64,000 nt of DNA from Hydrogenophaga pseudoflava (GCF_031020795.1 NZ_JAVHJP010000007.1:1-64000); one strand, 5' to 3'. Counted from the stretch's first letter, positions 8,139 to 17,622 are shown. Notes: generated from the sequence alone by a model not told the origin. Numbers and translations are program-made.

Positions 8139-8594
8139 ATGAACCAATCCCGTCGCACCGCCCTGAAGTCCACCGGCGCGTTCGCCACGCTGGTCTCGCT
8201 GGGCATCGTCACCCAGAGCCAGGCCCAGGCCGCCGTCGACCAGGCCAGCTTCCAGGTCAAGACGCTGGAAGACGCGCTCAAGGCCATCGGTGGCACCCCC
8301 GCTACCAGCGACCAGGTGTCGGTGGTGTCGCCCGACATCGCCGAGAACGGTGCCGTGGTGCCCGTGGGCGCCACCAGCAAGCTGCCCAACACCACCGAGA
8401 TGTACCTGATCGTCGAGAAGAACCCGACCCCGCTGTCGTGCGCCTTCATGATCCCCGCCGGCACCGCCGCCGACGTGCAGACCCGTCTGAAGATGGGCCA
8501 GAGCACCAATGTGGTCGCCGTGGTCAAGGCCGACGGCAAGCTCTTCTCGGCCACCAAGGAAACCAAGGTGACCCTGGGCGGCTGCGGCGGCTGA
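8139..8594 (+). CDS. soxY: Sulfur carrier protein SoxY
   Basis: SoxY carries the growing sulfur substrate on a cysteine at its flexible C-terminal tail. The 151-residue protein ends in GGCGG, with Cys149 as the carrier residue, the defining SoxY motif. The N-terminus SRRTALKSTGAFATLVSLG is a twin-arginine signal, so the protein is exported folded, together with SoxZ. CAGGAG lies upstream of the ATG. It precedes soxZ, its heterodimer partner. Confidence 0.95.
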   Translation: MNQSRRTALKSTGAFATLVSLGIVTQSQAQAAVDQASFQVKTLEDALKAIGGTPATSDQVSVVSPDIAENGAVVPVGATSKLPNTTEMYLIVEKNPTPLSCAFMIPAGTAADVQTRLKMGQSTNVVAVVKADGKLFSATKETKVTLGGCGG

Positions 8595-8652
8595 CTGCCC
8601 GCGGACCCAGACCTCGCAACCCCCGCTTTTCAAAGATTGACAGGAGTCCATC

Positions 8653-8964
8653 ATGGCTGACCCGATGCGCATCCGTGCCGCCCTCGCCGGCGACGAAACC
8701 ACCGTTCGCGTGCTGATGTCCCACCCCATGGAGCCCGGCACCCGCAAGGACGCGGCCGGCGCCCTCATCCCCGCCCATTTCATCCGCGACCTGGAGGCCA
8801 CCCACAACGGCAAGTCCGTGCTCAAGGCCATCTTCAGCGGCTCGGTGTCGCAGAACCCTTTCCTGTCCTTCAAGTTCAAGGGCGCGGCCAAGGGCGACAA
8901 GGTCGTGGTCAAGTGGGTCGACAACAAGGGCGATTCGCGCACCGACGAAGCGGTCATTGCGTAA
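8653..8964 (+). CDS. soxZ: Thiosulfate oxidation carrier complex protein SoxZ
   Basis: A 103-residue protein that pairs with SoxY and has no signal peptide, as is normal because it rides out with SoxY through the Tat pathway. Family features include MRIRA near the start, VRVLMSHPMEPGTRKDAAG, PAHFI, and the FSGSVSQNPFLSF segment of the immunoglobulin-like fold. CAGGAG stands upstream of the ATG. It is followed by a dispersed GC-rich repeat before soxA, which may reduce read-through. Confidence 0.95.
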   Translation: MADPMRIRAALAGDETTVRVLMSHPMEPGTRKDAAGALIPAHFIRDLEATHNGKSVLKAIFSGSVSQNPFLSFKFKGAAKGDKVVVKWVDNKGDSRTDEAVIA

Positions 8965-8988
8965 CACCCCCGCCGCGCGGGATGGGAC

Positions 8989-9060
8989 CACCCCCGCCGC
9001 GCTTCGCGCGACCCCCTCCAGGGGGCGTCACCTGCGGCCCGGCGGAGCCGGTTCCGCGGT
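8989..9060. repeat. Dispersed GC-rich intergenic repeat, copy B
   Basis: The repeat lies between soxZ and soxA. It contains CGCTTCGCGCG, CCCCCTCCAGGGGG and GGCCCGGCGGAGCCGGTTCC, each able to form a hairpin. It has the same orientation as the copy at 24716. A 14-base stretch, CACCCCCGCCGCGC, is also repeated directly at 8965 and 8989. It interrupts the sox operon and may act as a partial terminator or mRNA stabiliser. Confidence 0.6.
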
Positions 9061-9114
9061 GACCCTGGCCGCTCGACGCTGCCACTGCCTTTCACAACAA
9101 CGAAGGAGACACCC

Positions 9115-9930
9115 ATGAAATTCGACGCTTGCCATGCCGCCCTCCTGATGGGTGGCGTCTTCGCGCTGGGTGCGGTGCATGCCCAGGGCAACGCCGCCAT
9201 CGACGGCATCAACAAGTACCGCGAGATGCTGCAGGACGGCAACCCGGCCGAACTTTTCGAGATGAAGGGCGAGGAGCTGTGGAAGCAGAAGCGTGGCCCC
9301 AAGAACGCCTCGCTCGAGCAGTGCGACCTGGGCAAGGGACCGGGCGTGCTCAAGGGCGCCTTCACCGAGCTGCCGCGCTTCTTCAAGGACACCGGCAGGG
9401 TGATGGACCTGGAGACGCGCCTGATCCACTGCATGGTGACGCTGCAGGGCTTCAGTGAAGCCGAGCTGTACAAGGCCGCGCCCTCGATCGGCAAAGGCGA
9501 GGGTGCGAACCTGGTGGCCATCACCACCTATGTCGCCACCCAGTCCAAGGGCCTGCGCTTCAACCTGTCGCAGAACACGGCGCAGGAAAAGACCATGTAC
9601 GAGGTGGGCAAGCGCCTGTTCTTCCAGCGCGGCGGCCCGCACGACTTCGCCTGCTCGTCCTGCCACGGCGTCGACGGTGGCCGCATCCGCCTGCAGGAGC
9701 TGCCCAACCTGACCAAGAACCCGGGCGACGGCGTGGGCGTGGCCGCATGGCCGGCCTACCGTGTGTCGAACTCGCAGATGTGGACCATGCAGAAGCGCCT
9801 GAACGACTGCTACCGCCAGCAGCGCTTCCCCGAACCCAAGTTCGGCAGCGACGCCACCATCGCGCTGCAGGTCTACATGGGCGTGAACGCCAGGGGCGCC
9901 GAGTCCATCGTGCCGGCCATCAAGCGCTGA
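9115..9930 (+). CDS. soxA: SoxA, monoheme-type cytochrome subunit of L-cysteine S-thiosulfotransferase
   Basis: SoxA with SoxX couples thiosulfate to the SoxY cysteine. The 271-residue protein has a signal peptide ending at about VHA-Q and a single heme site, CSSCH (180-184). The N-terminal domain lacks a second CxxCH; Cys70 and Cys106 probably form a disulfide instead, so this is the monoheme SoxA type. The catalytic heme-ligand cysteine is Cys232 in LNDCYRQQR, followed by the FGSDATIALQVYM helix. GAAGGAGA precedes the ATG. soxX follows 17 bases later. Confidence 0.93.
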   Translation: MKFDACHAALLMGGVFALGAVHAQGNAAIDGINKYREMLQDGNPAELFEMKGEELWKQKRGPKNASLEQCDLGKGPGVLKGAFTELPRFFKDTGRVMDLETRLIHCMVTLQGFSEAELYKAAPSIGKGEGANLVAITTYVATQSKGLRFNLSQNTAQEKTMYEVGKRLFFQRGGPHDFACSSCHGVDGGRIRLQELPNLTKNPGDGVGVAAWPAYRVSNSQMWTMQKRLNDCYRQQRFPEPKFGSDATIALQVYMGVNARGAESIVPAIKR

Positions 9931-9947
9931 TCCGCAGGAGACGACCC

Positions 9948-10598
9948 ATGAAAAAGATCTTTGCCATTGCCCTGCTGCCCCTGGCCGTCCTGGCGCTGGG
10001 CGCCTGCTCCACCGGCGCTGCCGGCACCGACCACGACCAGGCGCACGCCCGTGTGGTGAGCGCCTCGTTCCAGCCCAACGGCATCGCCACGCTGGAGTAC
10101 CTCAGGCAGGACGACGCCAACCGCCTGTGCAGCGCCGCCGACGTGGCCGGCAAGCCGCTGGACGAGAAGACCGCCAAGGCCATCGAGGAGGCCGCGCTCA
10201 AGACCATCAAGATGCCCAGCGACGGCAAGTTCCTGGGCGACTGGAAAGAGGGCGAGAAGATCGCCCAGAGCGGGCGCGGCCTGACCTGGACCGACGACGC
10301 CAAGACCGTCAACGGCGGCAACTGCTACAACTGCCACCAGATGGACAAGAAGGAAATCTCCTTCGGCAACCTCGGCCCCAGCCTCTACAACTACGGCAAG
10401 CTGCGCGGCGTGACCGACCCGACCAGCGCCGCGGCCAAGCCCATCGTGGAATACACCTGGGGCAAGCTGTGGAACTCGCGCGCCTACAACGCGTGTTCGC
10501 AGATGCCGCGCGCCGGCCACAAGGGCATCCTCAGCGAGCAGAACCTCAAGGACGTGATGGCCCTGCTGCTCGATCCGAAGTCGCCCGTCAACCAATAA
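9948..10598 (+). CDS. soxX: SoxX, monoheme cytochrome subunit of L-cysteine S-thiosulfotransferase
   Basis: A 216-residue SoxA partner with one heme site, CYNCH (126-130), and a later methionine, QMP, as probable axial ligand. It is longer than the shortest SoxX proteins because of an N-terminal extension between residues 20 and 105. The signal peptide ends in LGAC (Cys20), which fits a lipobox, so it may be membrane-anchored. A GGAG ribosome-binding site lies ahead of the ATG. A strong hairpin and a dispersed repeat follow the stop codon and separate it from soxB. Confidence 0.92.
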   Translation: MKKIFAIALLPLAVLALGACSTGAAGTDHDQAHARVVSASFQPNGIATLEYLRQDDANRLCSAADVAGKPLDEKTAKAIEEAALKTIKMPSDGKFLGDWKEGEKIAQSGRGLTWTDDAKTVNGGNCYNCHQMDKKEISFGNLGPSLYNYGKLRGVTDPTSAAAKPIVEYTWGKLWNSRAYNACSQMPRAGHKGILSEQNLKDVMALLLDPKSPVNQ

Positions 10599-10620
10599 AC
10601 CAACCTCACCCAGCCACGCA

Positions 10621-10645
10621 CGATGCCCTGCAAGCCAGGGCATCG
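10621..10645 (+). terminator. Perfect hairpin after soxX
   Basis: CGATGCCCTG and CAGGGCATCG form a perfect ten-base stem with a five-base loop (CAAGC), 22 bases after the soxX stop codon. No U-run follows, so it is not a classic intrinsic terminator. It could stabilise the upstream soxAX message or attenuate transcription into soxB. Confidence 0.45.
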
Positions 10646-10718
10646 CGGAACGGGCTTCGCCCGGCCGCAGATGCAGCCCCCTGGAGGGGGTGGCGCGGAG
10701 CGCGCCAGGGTGACCACC
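10644..10718. repeat. Dispersed GC-rich intergenic repeat, copy C
   Basis: A diverged copy between soxX and soxB, in the same orientation as copy A. Segments GGAACGGGCTTCGCCCGGCC, CCCCCTGGAGGGGG and GCGCGGAGCGCGCC each form inverted repeats. It fills most of the soxX-soxB gap. No recognisable ribosome-binding site is left for soxB apart from weak GAAAGA. Confidence 0.55.
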
Positions 10719-10729
10719 GAAAGACATTT

Positions 10730-12454
10730 ATGAGCTTCAGCCGTCGTGAATTCATGCAGGTGCTGGCCGTCGCCAGCGCGGGTGGCATGGCCCTGAACCA
10801 CCGGGACGTGCTGGCCGGCCAACCCGGCGCCGCCCTGAAGATGTACGACCTGCCGACCTTCGGCAATGTCAGCTTCCTGCACTTCACCGACTGCCACGCG
10901 CAGCTGATGCCGATCCACTTCCGCGAGCCGAGCGTGAACCTGGGCGTGGCCGAGGCCGTGGGTCGGCCGCCGCACATCGTGGGCGAGGCGCTGCTCAAGC
11001 ACTTCAACATCCGCCCCGGTACGGCCGAGGCGCACGCCTTCACCTACCTGAATTTCGAGAAGGCCGCGAAGACCTACGGCAAGGTCGGCGGCTTCGCGCA
11101 CCTGGCCACGCTGGTCAAGATGCTCAGGGCCAGCCGCCCGCACGCCATGCTGCTCGATGGCGGCGACACCTGGCAGGGCAGCGCCACCGCGCTGTGGACC
11201 AACGGCCAGGACATGGTCGACGCCTGCAAGCTGCTGGGCGTCAACGCCATGAGCCCGCATTGGGAGTTCACCCTGGGCGAACAGCGCGTGCAGGAGATCA
11301 TCGAAAAGGACTTTGCCGGAAAGCTGGACTTCCTGGCGCAGAACGTCAAGACCAACGACTTCGGCGACCCGGTGTTCAAGCCCTACGTCATCCGGGAAAT
11401 GAATGGCGTGCCGGTGGCCGTGATCGGCCAGGCCTTCCCCTACACCCCGATCGCCAACCCGCGTTACATGATCCCCGACTGGGCCTTCGGCATCCAGGAC
11501 GAGAACATGCAGAAGATGGTCGACGAGGCACGCGGCAAGGGCGCGCAGGCCGTGGTCGTGCTCTCGCACAACGGCATGGACGTGGACATCAAGATGGCCT
11601 CGCGCGTGACCGGCATCGACGCCATCCTGGGCGGCCACACGCACGACGGCATGCCAGCGCCCATCGTGGTGAAAAACGCCAGGGGCCAGACCCTGGTGAC
11701 CAACGCCGGCTCCAACAGCAAGTACCTGGGCGTGCTCGACCTCGATGTGCGTGGCGGCAAGGTGCAGGACTTCCGTTACAAGCTGCTGCCGGTGTTCGCC
11801 AACCTGCTGCCGGCCGACCAGGAGATGCAGGCCTACATCGACAAGGTGCGCGCACCCTACAAGGCCAAACTCGACGAGAAACTGGCCGTGTCCGAAGGCC
11901 TGCTGTACCGCCGCGGCAACTTCAACGGCTCGTGGGACCAGCTCATCGTGGACGCGCTGATGGAGGTCAAGGGCGCCGACATGGCCTTCTCGCCGGGCTT
12001 CCGCTGGGGCACCACCATCCTGCCGGGCCAGGCCATCACGCGCGAACTGATGATGGACCAGGTGGCCATCACCTACCCGACCAGCACGCTGACCGAGATG
12101 AGCGGCGAGACCATCAAGACCGTGCTGGAAGATGTCTGCGACAACCTGTTCAACCCCGACCCGTACTACCAGCAGGGCGGCGACATGGTGCGTGTGGGCG
12201 GTCTGGCCTACACCTGCGACCCGAACGCCGGGTCGGGCAAGCGCATCAGCAACATGATGCTCAAGGGCAAGCCCATCGAGGCCGGCAAGACCTACAAAGT
12301 GGCCGGCTGGGCGCCGGTGGCCGAAGGCGCCAAGGGCGAGCCGATCTGGGACGTGATGGAAGCCTTCTTCAAGAACCACAAGACCATCACGCCGCGCAAG
12401 ATCAACACGCCCCAACTGGTGGGCATGCAGGGCAACCCGGGCATGGTGGTCTGA
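10730..12454 (+). CDS. soxB: Thiosulfohydrolase SoxB
   Basis: SoxB releases sulfate hydrolytically from the SoxY-bound sulfonate. The 574-residue periplasmic protein begins with a twin-arginine signal (SRREFMQVLAVASAGG). It has the two-domain 5'-nucleotidase-type fold. Metal-site motifs include HFTDCHAQL (about 51-59), LDGGDTWQGS, SHNGMD and GGHTHDG. The C-terminal nucleotidase-like domain holds NFNGSWDQ. The ATG at 10730 gives the expected length; the open frame upstream runs through soxX and the repeat and is not coding. It closes the sox cluster, 3 bases from a converging MFS gene. Confidence 0.94.
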   Translation: MSFSRREFMQVLAVASAGGMALNHRDVLAGQPGAALKMYDLPTFGNVSFLHFTDCHAQLMPIHFREPSVNLGVAEAVGRPPHIVGEALLKHFNIRPGTAEAHAFTYLNFEKAAKTYGKVGGFAHLATLVKMLRASRPHAMLLDGGDTWQGSATALWTNGQDMVDACKLLGVNAMSPHWEFTLGEQRVQEIIEKDFAGKLDFLAQNVKTNDFGDPVFKPYVIREMNGVPVAVIGQAFPYTPIANPRYMIPDWAFGIQDENMQKMVDEARGKGAQAVVVLSHNGMDVDIKMASRVTGIDAILGGHTHDGMPAPIVVKNARGQTLVTNAGSNSKYLGVLDLDVRGGKVQDFRYKLLPVFANLLPADQEMQAYIDKVRAPYKAKLDEKLAVSEGLLYRRGNFNGSWDQLIVDALMEVKGADMAFSPGFRWGTTILPGQAITRELMMDQVAITYPTSTLTEMSGETIKTVLEDVCDNLFNPDPYYQQGGDMVRVGGLAYTCDPNAGSGKRISNMMLKGKPIEAGKTYKVAGWAPVAEGAKGEPIWDVMEAFFKNHKTITPRKINTPQLVGMQGNPGMVV

Positions 12455-12457
12455 GCT

Positions 12458-13780
12458 TCAGTCGCGTGATTCCAGCGCGCGGTTCAGGCGCAGCGCGCCC
12501 AGGGTGCAGGCCGCCCCCGAAAGCAGGTAGAGGCTGACGAAGGCCAGCCCGAAGTGGGCCGACAGGCCCAGCGCCACCAGAGGTGCAAACGCGGCGCCGA
12601 ACAGCCAGGCGAGGTCGGAGGTGAGTGCCGCACCGGTGTAGCGGAAGCGCGGCGCGAAGTTGGCCGTGACCGTGCCCGAGGCCTGGCCGTAGGACAGACC
12701 CAGCAGCACGAAGCCGATCAGGATGAACAGGTCCTGGCCCACTTCGCCACCGTTGAGCAGCATCGGCGCAAATCCGCTGAACACGCCGATCATCACCGCC
12801 AGGCTGCCCAGGGTCGTGCGACGGCCGTAACGGTCGGCCAGCCAGCCCGAGGCGACGATGGCCCCGGCGCACAGGAAGGCGCCCACGATCTGCACCACCA
12901 GGAAACCGGTCACCGACTGACCGGCGTAGATGTGGATCCAAGACAGCGGGAACACCGTGACGATGTGGAACAGCGCGTAGCTGGCCAGCGCGGCGAACGC
13001 ACCGATGAACACGTTGTGGCCCTGCGAACCCAGCAGCTCGGCGGTGGACACGGGCTCGAACTCCTGCCGGTCCAGCAGGCCTTCCTCCTCGTGCGCGCTC
13101 ACCAGCTGCAGGCGGGCGAACAGCGCCACCACGTTGATGGCGAAGGCCACGAAGAAGGGGTAGCGCCAGCCCCAGTTGAGGAAGTCCTCCTGCGACAGGC
13201 TGCTGGTCAGGTAGGCGAACAGCCCGGCGGCGAGCACGAAGCCCAGCGGCGCGCCGAGCTGGCCGAGCATGGCGTACCAGCCGCGGCGGCTGGCCGGCGC
13301 GTTCAGCGCCAGCAGCGAGGGCAGGCCGTCCCACGACCCGCCCAGCGCCAGGCCCTGGCCCAGGCGCAGCACGGTCAGCAGCACGATGGCCACACCGCCC
13401 AGGCTGGCGTGTCCCGGCAGGAAGGCCATGCCCGCGGTGCAGGTGCCCAGCAGGAAGAGCGCGAGGGTGAGCTTGGTGGCGCGGCCCCAGCGGCGCTGAA
13501 CCGCCATCGACAGCACCGTGCCGATGGGGCGGGTGACGAAGGCCAGCGCAAAGATCGCGAAGGCGAACAGCGTGCCGTCCAGCCGGCTGAGGTGCGGGAA
13601 GAACACCGCCGGGAACACCAGCACCGAAGCGATGCCGAAGACGAAGAAGTCGAAGTATTCCGAGGTCCGTCCGATCACCACGCCGACGGCAATGTCGCCC
13701 GGGCTGGTGCGTTCGTGGGTCGGTGCGGTGGCGGGCTGGCGGGGCGTGGCGCCGGGATTCTGCAGGGTGTGGCTGGGCAT
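12458..13780 (-). CDS. MFS transporter, metabolite:H+ symporter-like
   Basis: A 440-residue, 12-helix carrier with signatures of the sugar-porter-like MHS branch: FDFFVFGIAS in helix 1, FVTRPIG in helix 2, RLGQGLALGGSWDG in helix 4 and GWLADRYGRR between helices 8 and 9. A polar central loop (about 225-250) divides the two halves. The 3' end converges on soxB with three bases between the stop codons. The substrate is unknown. Location next to sox tempts a link to sulfur compounds, but this branch mostly carries organic acids. Confidence 0.8.
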   Translation of the reverse strand: MPSHTLQNPGATPRQPATAPTHERTSPGDIAVGVVIGRTSEYFDFFVFGIASVLVFPAVFFPHLSRLDGTLFAFAIFALAFVTRPIGTVLSMAVQRRWGRATKLTLALFLLGTCTAGMAFLPGHASLGGVAIVLLTVLRLGQGLALGGSWDGLPSLLALNAPASRRGWYAMLGQLGAPLGFVLAAGLFAYLTSSLSQEDFLNWGWRYPFFVAFAINVVALFARLQLVSAHEEEGLLDRQEFEPVSTAELLGSQGHNVFIGAFAALASYALFHIVTVFPLSWIHIYAGQSVTGFLVVQIVGAFLCAGAIVASGWLADRYGRRTTLGSLAVMIGVFSGFAPMLLNGGEVGQDLFILIGFVLLGLSYGQASGTVTANFAPRFRYTGAALTSDLAWLFGAAFAPLVALGLSAHFGLAFVSLYLLSGAACTLGALRLNRALESRD

Positions 13781-13841
13781 GGGGGGACTCCGGAAGGCCG
13801 CTGCGAGGCGGTCCCTATAACGTTACTCGAAGTCCGGCGCA

Positions 13842-13862
13842 TTGACATAGGACAAAACGTCC
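13842..13862 (+). promoter_or_regulatory. Candidate cyo promoter/operator
   Basis: TTGACA at 13842-13847 matches the -35 consensus. The inverted repeat GGAC-AAAAC-GTCC follows at 13850-13862, inside the spacer of such a promoter. No good -10 hexamer is visible 17 bases on. It lies 110 bases before cyoA and diverges from the MFS gene at 13780. Confidence 0.3.
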
Positions 13863-13955
13863 AATCGAAAACCGGGTGGAAAGCCGATACATTCCCGCCG
13901 GTTCCGCAACTGGGGTTTACCCGGTTCGGCTGGTCGAGAACCCTTCCTGCTCCAC

Positions 13956-14972
13956 ATGCGCCCCTCCACACCGCTCCGCCTCGCCGCCTTGCCCTTGCTC
14001 GCCAGCCTGCTGGCCGGCTGCAGCAAGCTGGTCGTGCTCAACCCCGCCGGCGACGTGGCGGCCCAGCAGGGCGACCTGGTCGTGGTCGCCACCGTGCTGA
14101 TGCTGCTGATCATCGTGCCGGTGATCGCCCTGACCCTGCTGTTCGCCTGGCGCTACCGCCAGGGCAGCCGGCACGCCGAAACCGACTACGCACCCGACTG
14201 GCACCACTCGACCAAGCTGGAACTGGTGATCTGGGCCGCGCCGCTGGTGATCATCATTGCGCTGGGAGCGATCACCTGGATCACCACCCACAAGCTCGAT
14301 CCCTACCGCCCGCTGGACCGCATCTCCGCGCAGAAGGCCCTGCCCGAGAACGTGAAGCCGCTGGAGGTGCAGGTGGTGTCGCTGGACTGGAAGTGGCTGT
14401 TCGTGCTGCCCGAGCAGGGCATCGCCACGGTGAACGAGCTGGCCGCGCCGGTGGACCGCCCGATCCGCTTCACGCTCACTTCCAGCAGCACCATGAACGC
14501 GTTCTACGTGCCCGACCTGGCCGGAATGATCTACACCATGCCCGGCATGCGGACCGAGCTGAACGCCGTGATCAACCGGCCCGGCGTGTTCCGCGGTCTG
14601 TCCTCGCACTACAGCGGTTCGGGCTTTTCGGGCATGAGCTTCCGCTTCCACGGCCTGAGCGGACAGGACTTCGACCAGTGGGTGGCCAGGGCCAAGGCCG
14701 AGGGACAGCCCCTGACCCGCGCGTCCTACCTGGCGCTGGCCCAGCCCAGCGAGCGCCACCCGGTGCAGCGCTTCTCGTCGGTCGAGGCCGGCCTGTTCGA
14801 CCGCGTGGTGAACCTCTGCGTGGAAGAGGGCAAGACCTGCATGCACGAGCTGATGGCGCTGGACGCCTCGCGCAACCACGCCCACCGCAGCGCCCGCGCG
14901 CTCGAAGCGGCCGCCGCGCAGGAGGTCTGCTCCGCCGCCGACACGCTGCCCACCTTCACCGCCCGCCCCTGA
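13956..14972 (+). CDS. cyoA: Ubiquinol oxidase subunit II (cytochrome bo type)
   Basis: A 338-residue lipoprotein with lipobox LLAGC (Cys22), two transmembrane helices (about 42-66 and 88-110) and a periplasmic cupredoxin domain. The CuA-binding cysteine pair of cytochrome c oxidases is absent, marking a quinol oxidase. LEVQVVSLDWKWLFVLPEQG and SSSTMNAFYVPDLAGMIYTM are typical CyoA segments. The C-terminal tail (about 255-338) includes three cysteines. It heads the cyoABCD operon. Confidence 0.93.
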   Translation: MRPSTPLRLAALPLLASLLAGCSKLVVLNPAGDVAAQQGDLVVVATVLMLLIIVPVIALTLLFAWRYRQGSRHAETDYAPDWHHSTKLELVIWAAPLVIIIALGAITWITTHKLDPYRPLDRISAQKALPENVKPLEVQVVSLDWKWLFVLPEQGIATVNELAAPVDRPIRFTLTSSSTMNAFYVPDLAGMIYTMPGMRTELNAVINRPGVFRGLSSHYSGSGFSGMSFRFHGLSGQDFDQWVARAKAEGQPLTRASYLALAQPSERHPVQRFSSVEAGLFDRVVNLCVEEGKTCMHELMALDASRNHAHRSARALEAAAAQEVCSAADTLPTFTARP

Positions 14973-15005
14973 GCACCGCCCGAACCGTTCACCCAAGACA
15001 ACGCC

Positions 15006-17012
15006 ATGTCCGCTGATCCTTCTTCCGTCTCCAACTCCTGGGTGCTGGGGCGCCTCACCTGGGAATCGATCCCGATGACGCACGAGCCCATCCTGCTGTG
15101 GACCTTCGTGGCCGTGGCGCTCGGTGGCCTGGGCCTGCTCGCCCTGCTGACCCGGTTCCGCCTGTGGGGCATGCTGTGGCGCGACTGGTTCTGCAGCATC
15201 GACCACAAGAAGATCGGCATCATGTACATGGTGCTGGGCATCGTCATGCTGCTGCGCGGCTTTGCCGACGCCATCATGATGCGCCTGCACCAGGCCATGG
15301 CCTTCGGCGACAACCTGGGCTACCTGCCACCGCACCACTACGACCAGATCTTCACGGCCCACGGCGTGATCATGATCTTCTTCGTGGCCATGCCGCTGGT
15401 CACCGGGCTGATGAACTACCTGGTGCCGCTGCAGATCGGCGCGCGCGACGTGGCCTTTCCGTTCCTCAACAACTTCAGCTTCTGGATGACCACGGCCGGC
15501 GCGGTGCTGGTGATGGTCTCGCTGTTCCTGGGCGAGTTCTCCACCTCGGGCTGGCTGGCGCTGTCCAACCTGGGGGCGCAGAACCCCGGTGTGGGGCTGG
15601 ACTACTACATCTGGTCGCTGCAGATCGCCGGGGTGGGCACCACGCTCTCGGGCATCAACCTGCTGGTCACCATCGTGAAGATGCGCGCGCCGGGCATGAA
15701 CCTGATGCGCATGCCGGTGTTCACCTGGACCGCGCTGTGCACCAACGCGCTGATCGTCGCCTCCTTTCCCATCCTCACCGCGGCCCTGCTGCTGATGAGC
15801 CTGGACCGCTACGTCGGCACCAACTTCTTCACCAACGAGCTGGGCGGCAACCCCATGCTCTACGTGAACCTGATCTGGATCTGGGGCCACCCCGAGGTCT
15901 ACATCCTGATCCTGCCGGTGTTCGGCATCTTCTCCGAGGTGGTCGCCACGTTCAGCGGCAAGCGCCTGTTCGGCTACACCTCCATGGTCTACGCCACGGT
16001 GTGCATCACCATCCTGTCGTACCTGGTGTGGCTGCACCACTTCTTCACCATGGGCTCGGGCGCCAGCGTGAACAGCTTCTTCGGCATCACGACCATGATC
16101 ATCTCGATCCCCACGGGCGCGAAGATCTTCAACTGGCTGTTCACCATGTACCGCGGCCGCATCCGCTTCGAGGTGCCGATGCTGTGGACGGTCGGCTTCA
16201 TGGTGACCTTCGTCGTCGGCGGCATGACGGGCGTGCTGCTGGCCGTGCCGCCGGCCGACTTCGTGCTGCACAACTCGCTGTTCCTGATTGCGCACTTCCA
16301 CAACGTGATCATCGGCGGCGTGGTGTTCGGCCTGTTCGCCGGCATGGTGTACTGGTTCCCCAAGGCCTTCGGCTTCCGGCTCGACGACTTCTGGGGCCGC
16401 CTGTCCTTCTGGTTCTGGCTGGCAGGCTACTGGTTCGCCTTCACGCCGCTGTACGTGCTGGGCCTGATGGGCGTCACGCGCCGCGTCAGCCACTTCGAGG
16501 ACCCGTCGCTGCAGATCTGGTTCCAGATCGCCCTGTTCGGCGCCATCCTCGTGGCGGTCGGCATCGCCTGCTTCCTGATGTGCATCCTGGTCAGCGTCCT
16601 CAAGCGCGAGCAGCTGCGCGATGTGACGGGTGACCCCTGGGGCGGCCGCACGCTGGAGTGGGCCACCTCTTCGCCGCCGCCGGCGTACAACTTCGCCTTC
16701 ACCCCGGTGGTGCACGACATCGACGCCTGGGCCGACATGAAGAAGCATGGCTACCAGCGTCCGCTGGGCGGCTTCAAGGCCATCCACATGCCGCTGAACA
16801 CCGGCGCGGGCGTGGTGCTCTCGGTGCTCTCTCTGGTCTGGGGCTTCGCGATGATCTGGCACATGTGGCCGCTGGCCATCGCCTCGTTCGCGGCCATCGT
16901 GCTCGCGGCCATCGTGCACACCTTCAACTACCAGCGGGACTACCACATCCCCGCGTCCGAAGTGACCGCCACCGAACACGCACGCACCCAACTGCTGGCC
17001 CGCCATGTCTGA
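15006..17012 (+). CDS. cyoB: Ubiquinol oxidase subunit I (cytochrome bo type)
   Basis: The 668-residue catalytic subunit binds low-spin heme, high-spin heme and CuB. The core motifs are visible: [10 protein letters not shown] (low-spin heme ligand), WGHPEVYIL (CuB histidine with the cross-linked tyrosine), WLHHFFTMG (two CuB histidines) and [11 protein letters not shown] (heme ligands). The N-terminal extra helix, [14 protein letters not shown] and the C-terminal extra helices are as in CyoB. It overlaps cyoC by eight bases. Confidence 0.95.
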   Translation: MSADPSSVSNSWVLGRLTWESIPMTHEPILLWTFVAVALGGLGLLALLTRFRLWGMLWRDWFCSIDHKKIGIMYMVLGIVMLLRGFADAIMMRLHQAMAFGDNLGYLPPHHYDQIFTAHGVIMIFFVAMPLVTGLMNYLVPLQIGARDVAFPFLNNFSFWMTTAGAVLVMVSLFLGEFSTSGWLALSNLGAQNPGVGLDYYIWSLQIAGVGTTLSGINLLVTIVKMRAPGMNLMRMPVFTWTALCTNALIVASFPILTAALLLMSLDRYVGTNFFTNELGGNPMLYVNLIWIWGHPEVYILILPVFGIFSEVVATFSGKRLFGYTSMVYATVCITILSYLVWLHHFFTMGSGASVNSFFGITTMIISIPTGAKIFNWLFTMYRGRIRFEVPMLWTVGFMVTFVVGGMTGVLLAVPPADFVLHNSLFLIAHFHNVIIGGVVFGLFAGMVYWFPKAFGFRLDDFWGRLSFWFWLAGYWFAFTPLYVLGLMGVTRRVSHFEDPSLQIWFQIALFGAILVAVGIACFLMCILVSVLKREQLRDVTGDPWGGRTLEWATSSPPPAYNFAFTPVVHDIDAWADMKKHGYQRPLGGFKAIHMPLNTGAGVVLSVLSLVWGFAMIWHMWPLAIASFAAIVLAAIVHTFNYQRDYHIPASEVTATEHARTQLLARHV

Positions 17013-17622
17013 TATCGCCCTCACCCCCGGCGCCGCGCGCGCCTACCACCTCGACCACGAGCCGCACCCTGAGAACGGCACCGCGCTGGGCTTCTGGCTC
17101 TACCTGATGAGCGACTGCCTCATCTTCGCCGCGCTGTTCGCCACCTACGGCGTACTCGGCCGCAGCTACGCCGGCGGCCCCGGTGGTGCCGAGTTGTTCG
17201 ACCTGAAGCTGGTGGCCATCAACACCGCCTTCCTGCTGCTCTCGTCCATCACCTTCGGTTTTGCCATGCTGCAGAAGCAGCAGGGCAAGAAGGGCGGCAC
17301 GCTGGGCTGGCTGGCCGTCACCGGCGTGTTCGGCCTGTGCTTCCTGGGTGTGGAGCTCTACGAGTTCGCCCACCTGATCCACGAAGGCGCCACCCCGCAG
17401 AGCAGCGCCGCCATGTCGGCTTTCTTCACCCTGGTCGGCACCCACGGCCTGCACGTCAGCTTCGGCTCCATCTGGCTGGTGGTGCTGATGATCCAGATCG
17501 CGCAGCACGGCCTGACGCGCGAAAACAAGCGCCGCCTGATGTGCCTCTCGATGTTCTGGCACTTCCTGGACGTGGTCTGGATCGGCGTCTTCACCTTTGT
17601 CTACCTGATGGGAGTGCTGTGA
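17005..17622 (+). CDS. cyoC: Ubiquinol oxidase subunit III
   Basis: A 205-residue five-helix subunit [23 protein letters not shown] opens helix 1, and [15 protein letters not shown] is the subunit III signature. The start lies inside the end of cyoB (eight-base overlap) and the stop shares a base with cyoD (TGATG), so it is translationally coupled. It stabilises the proton-pumping oxidase. Confidence 0.94.
   Translation: MSDIALTPGAARAYHLDHEPHPENGTALGFWLYLMSDCLIFAALFATYGVLGRSYAGGPGGAELFDLKLVAINTAFLLLSSITFGFAMLQKQQGKKGGTLGWLAVTGVFGLCFLGVELYEFAHLIHEGATPQSSAAMSAFFTLVGTHGLHVSFGSIWLVVLMIQIAQHGLTRENKRRLMCLSMFWHFLDVVWIGVFTFVYLMGVL

Noticed and set aside
2637-10718. CRISPR array or insertion-sequence remnant for the repeats near sox.
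   Set aside because: Copies are few, kilobases apart, and in both orientations, with no spacer regularity and no transposase; a REP-like family fits better.
13917-17024. Very long open frame (1,035 residues) on the minus strand over cyoABC, and similar long frames at 5176-7539 (-), 12554-15016 (+), 28526-31480 (+) and 39543-42548 (+).
   Set aside because: They lie opposite or across well-recognised genes, show His/Arg/Gly/Ala-rich composition without domains, and are expected in high-GC DNA.
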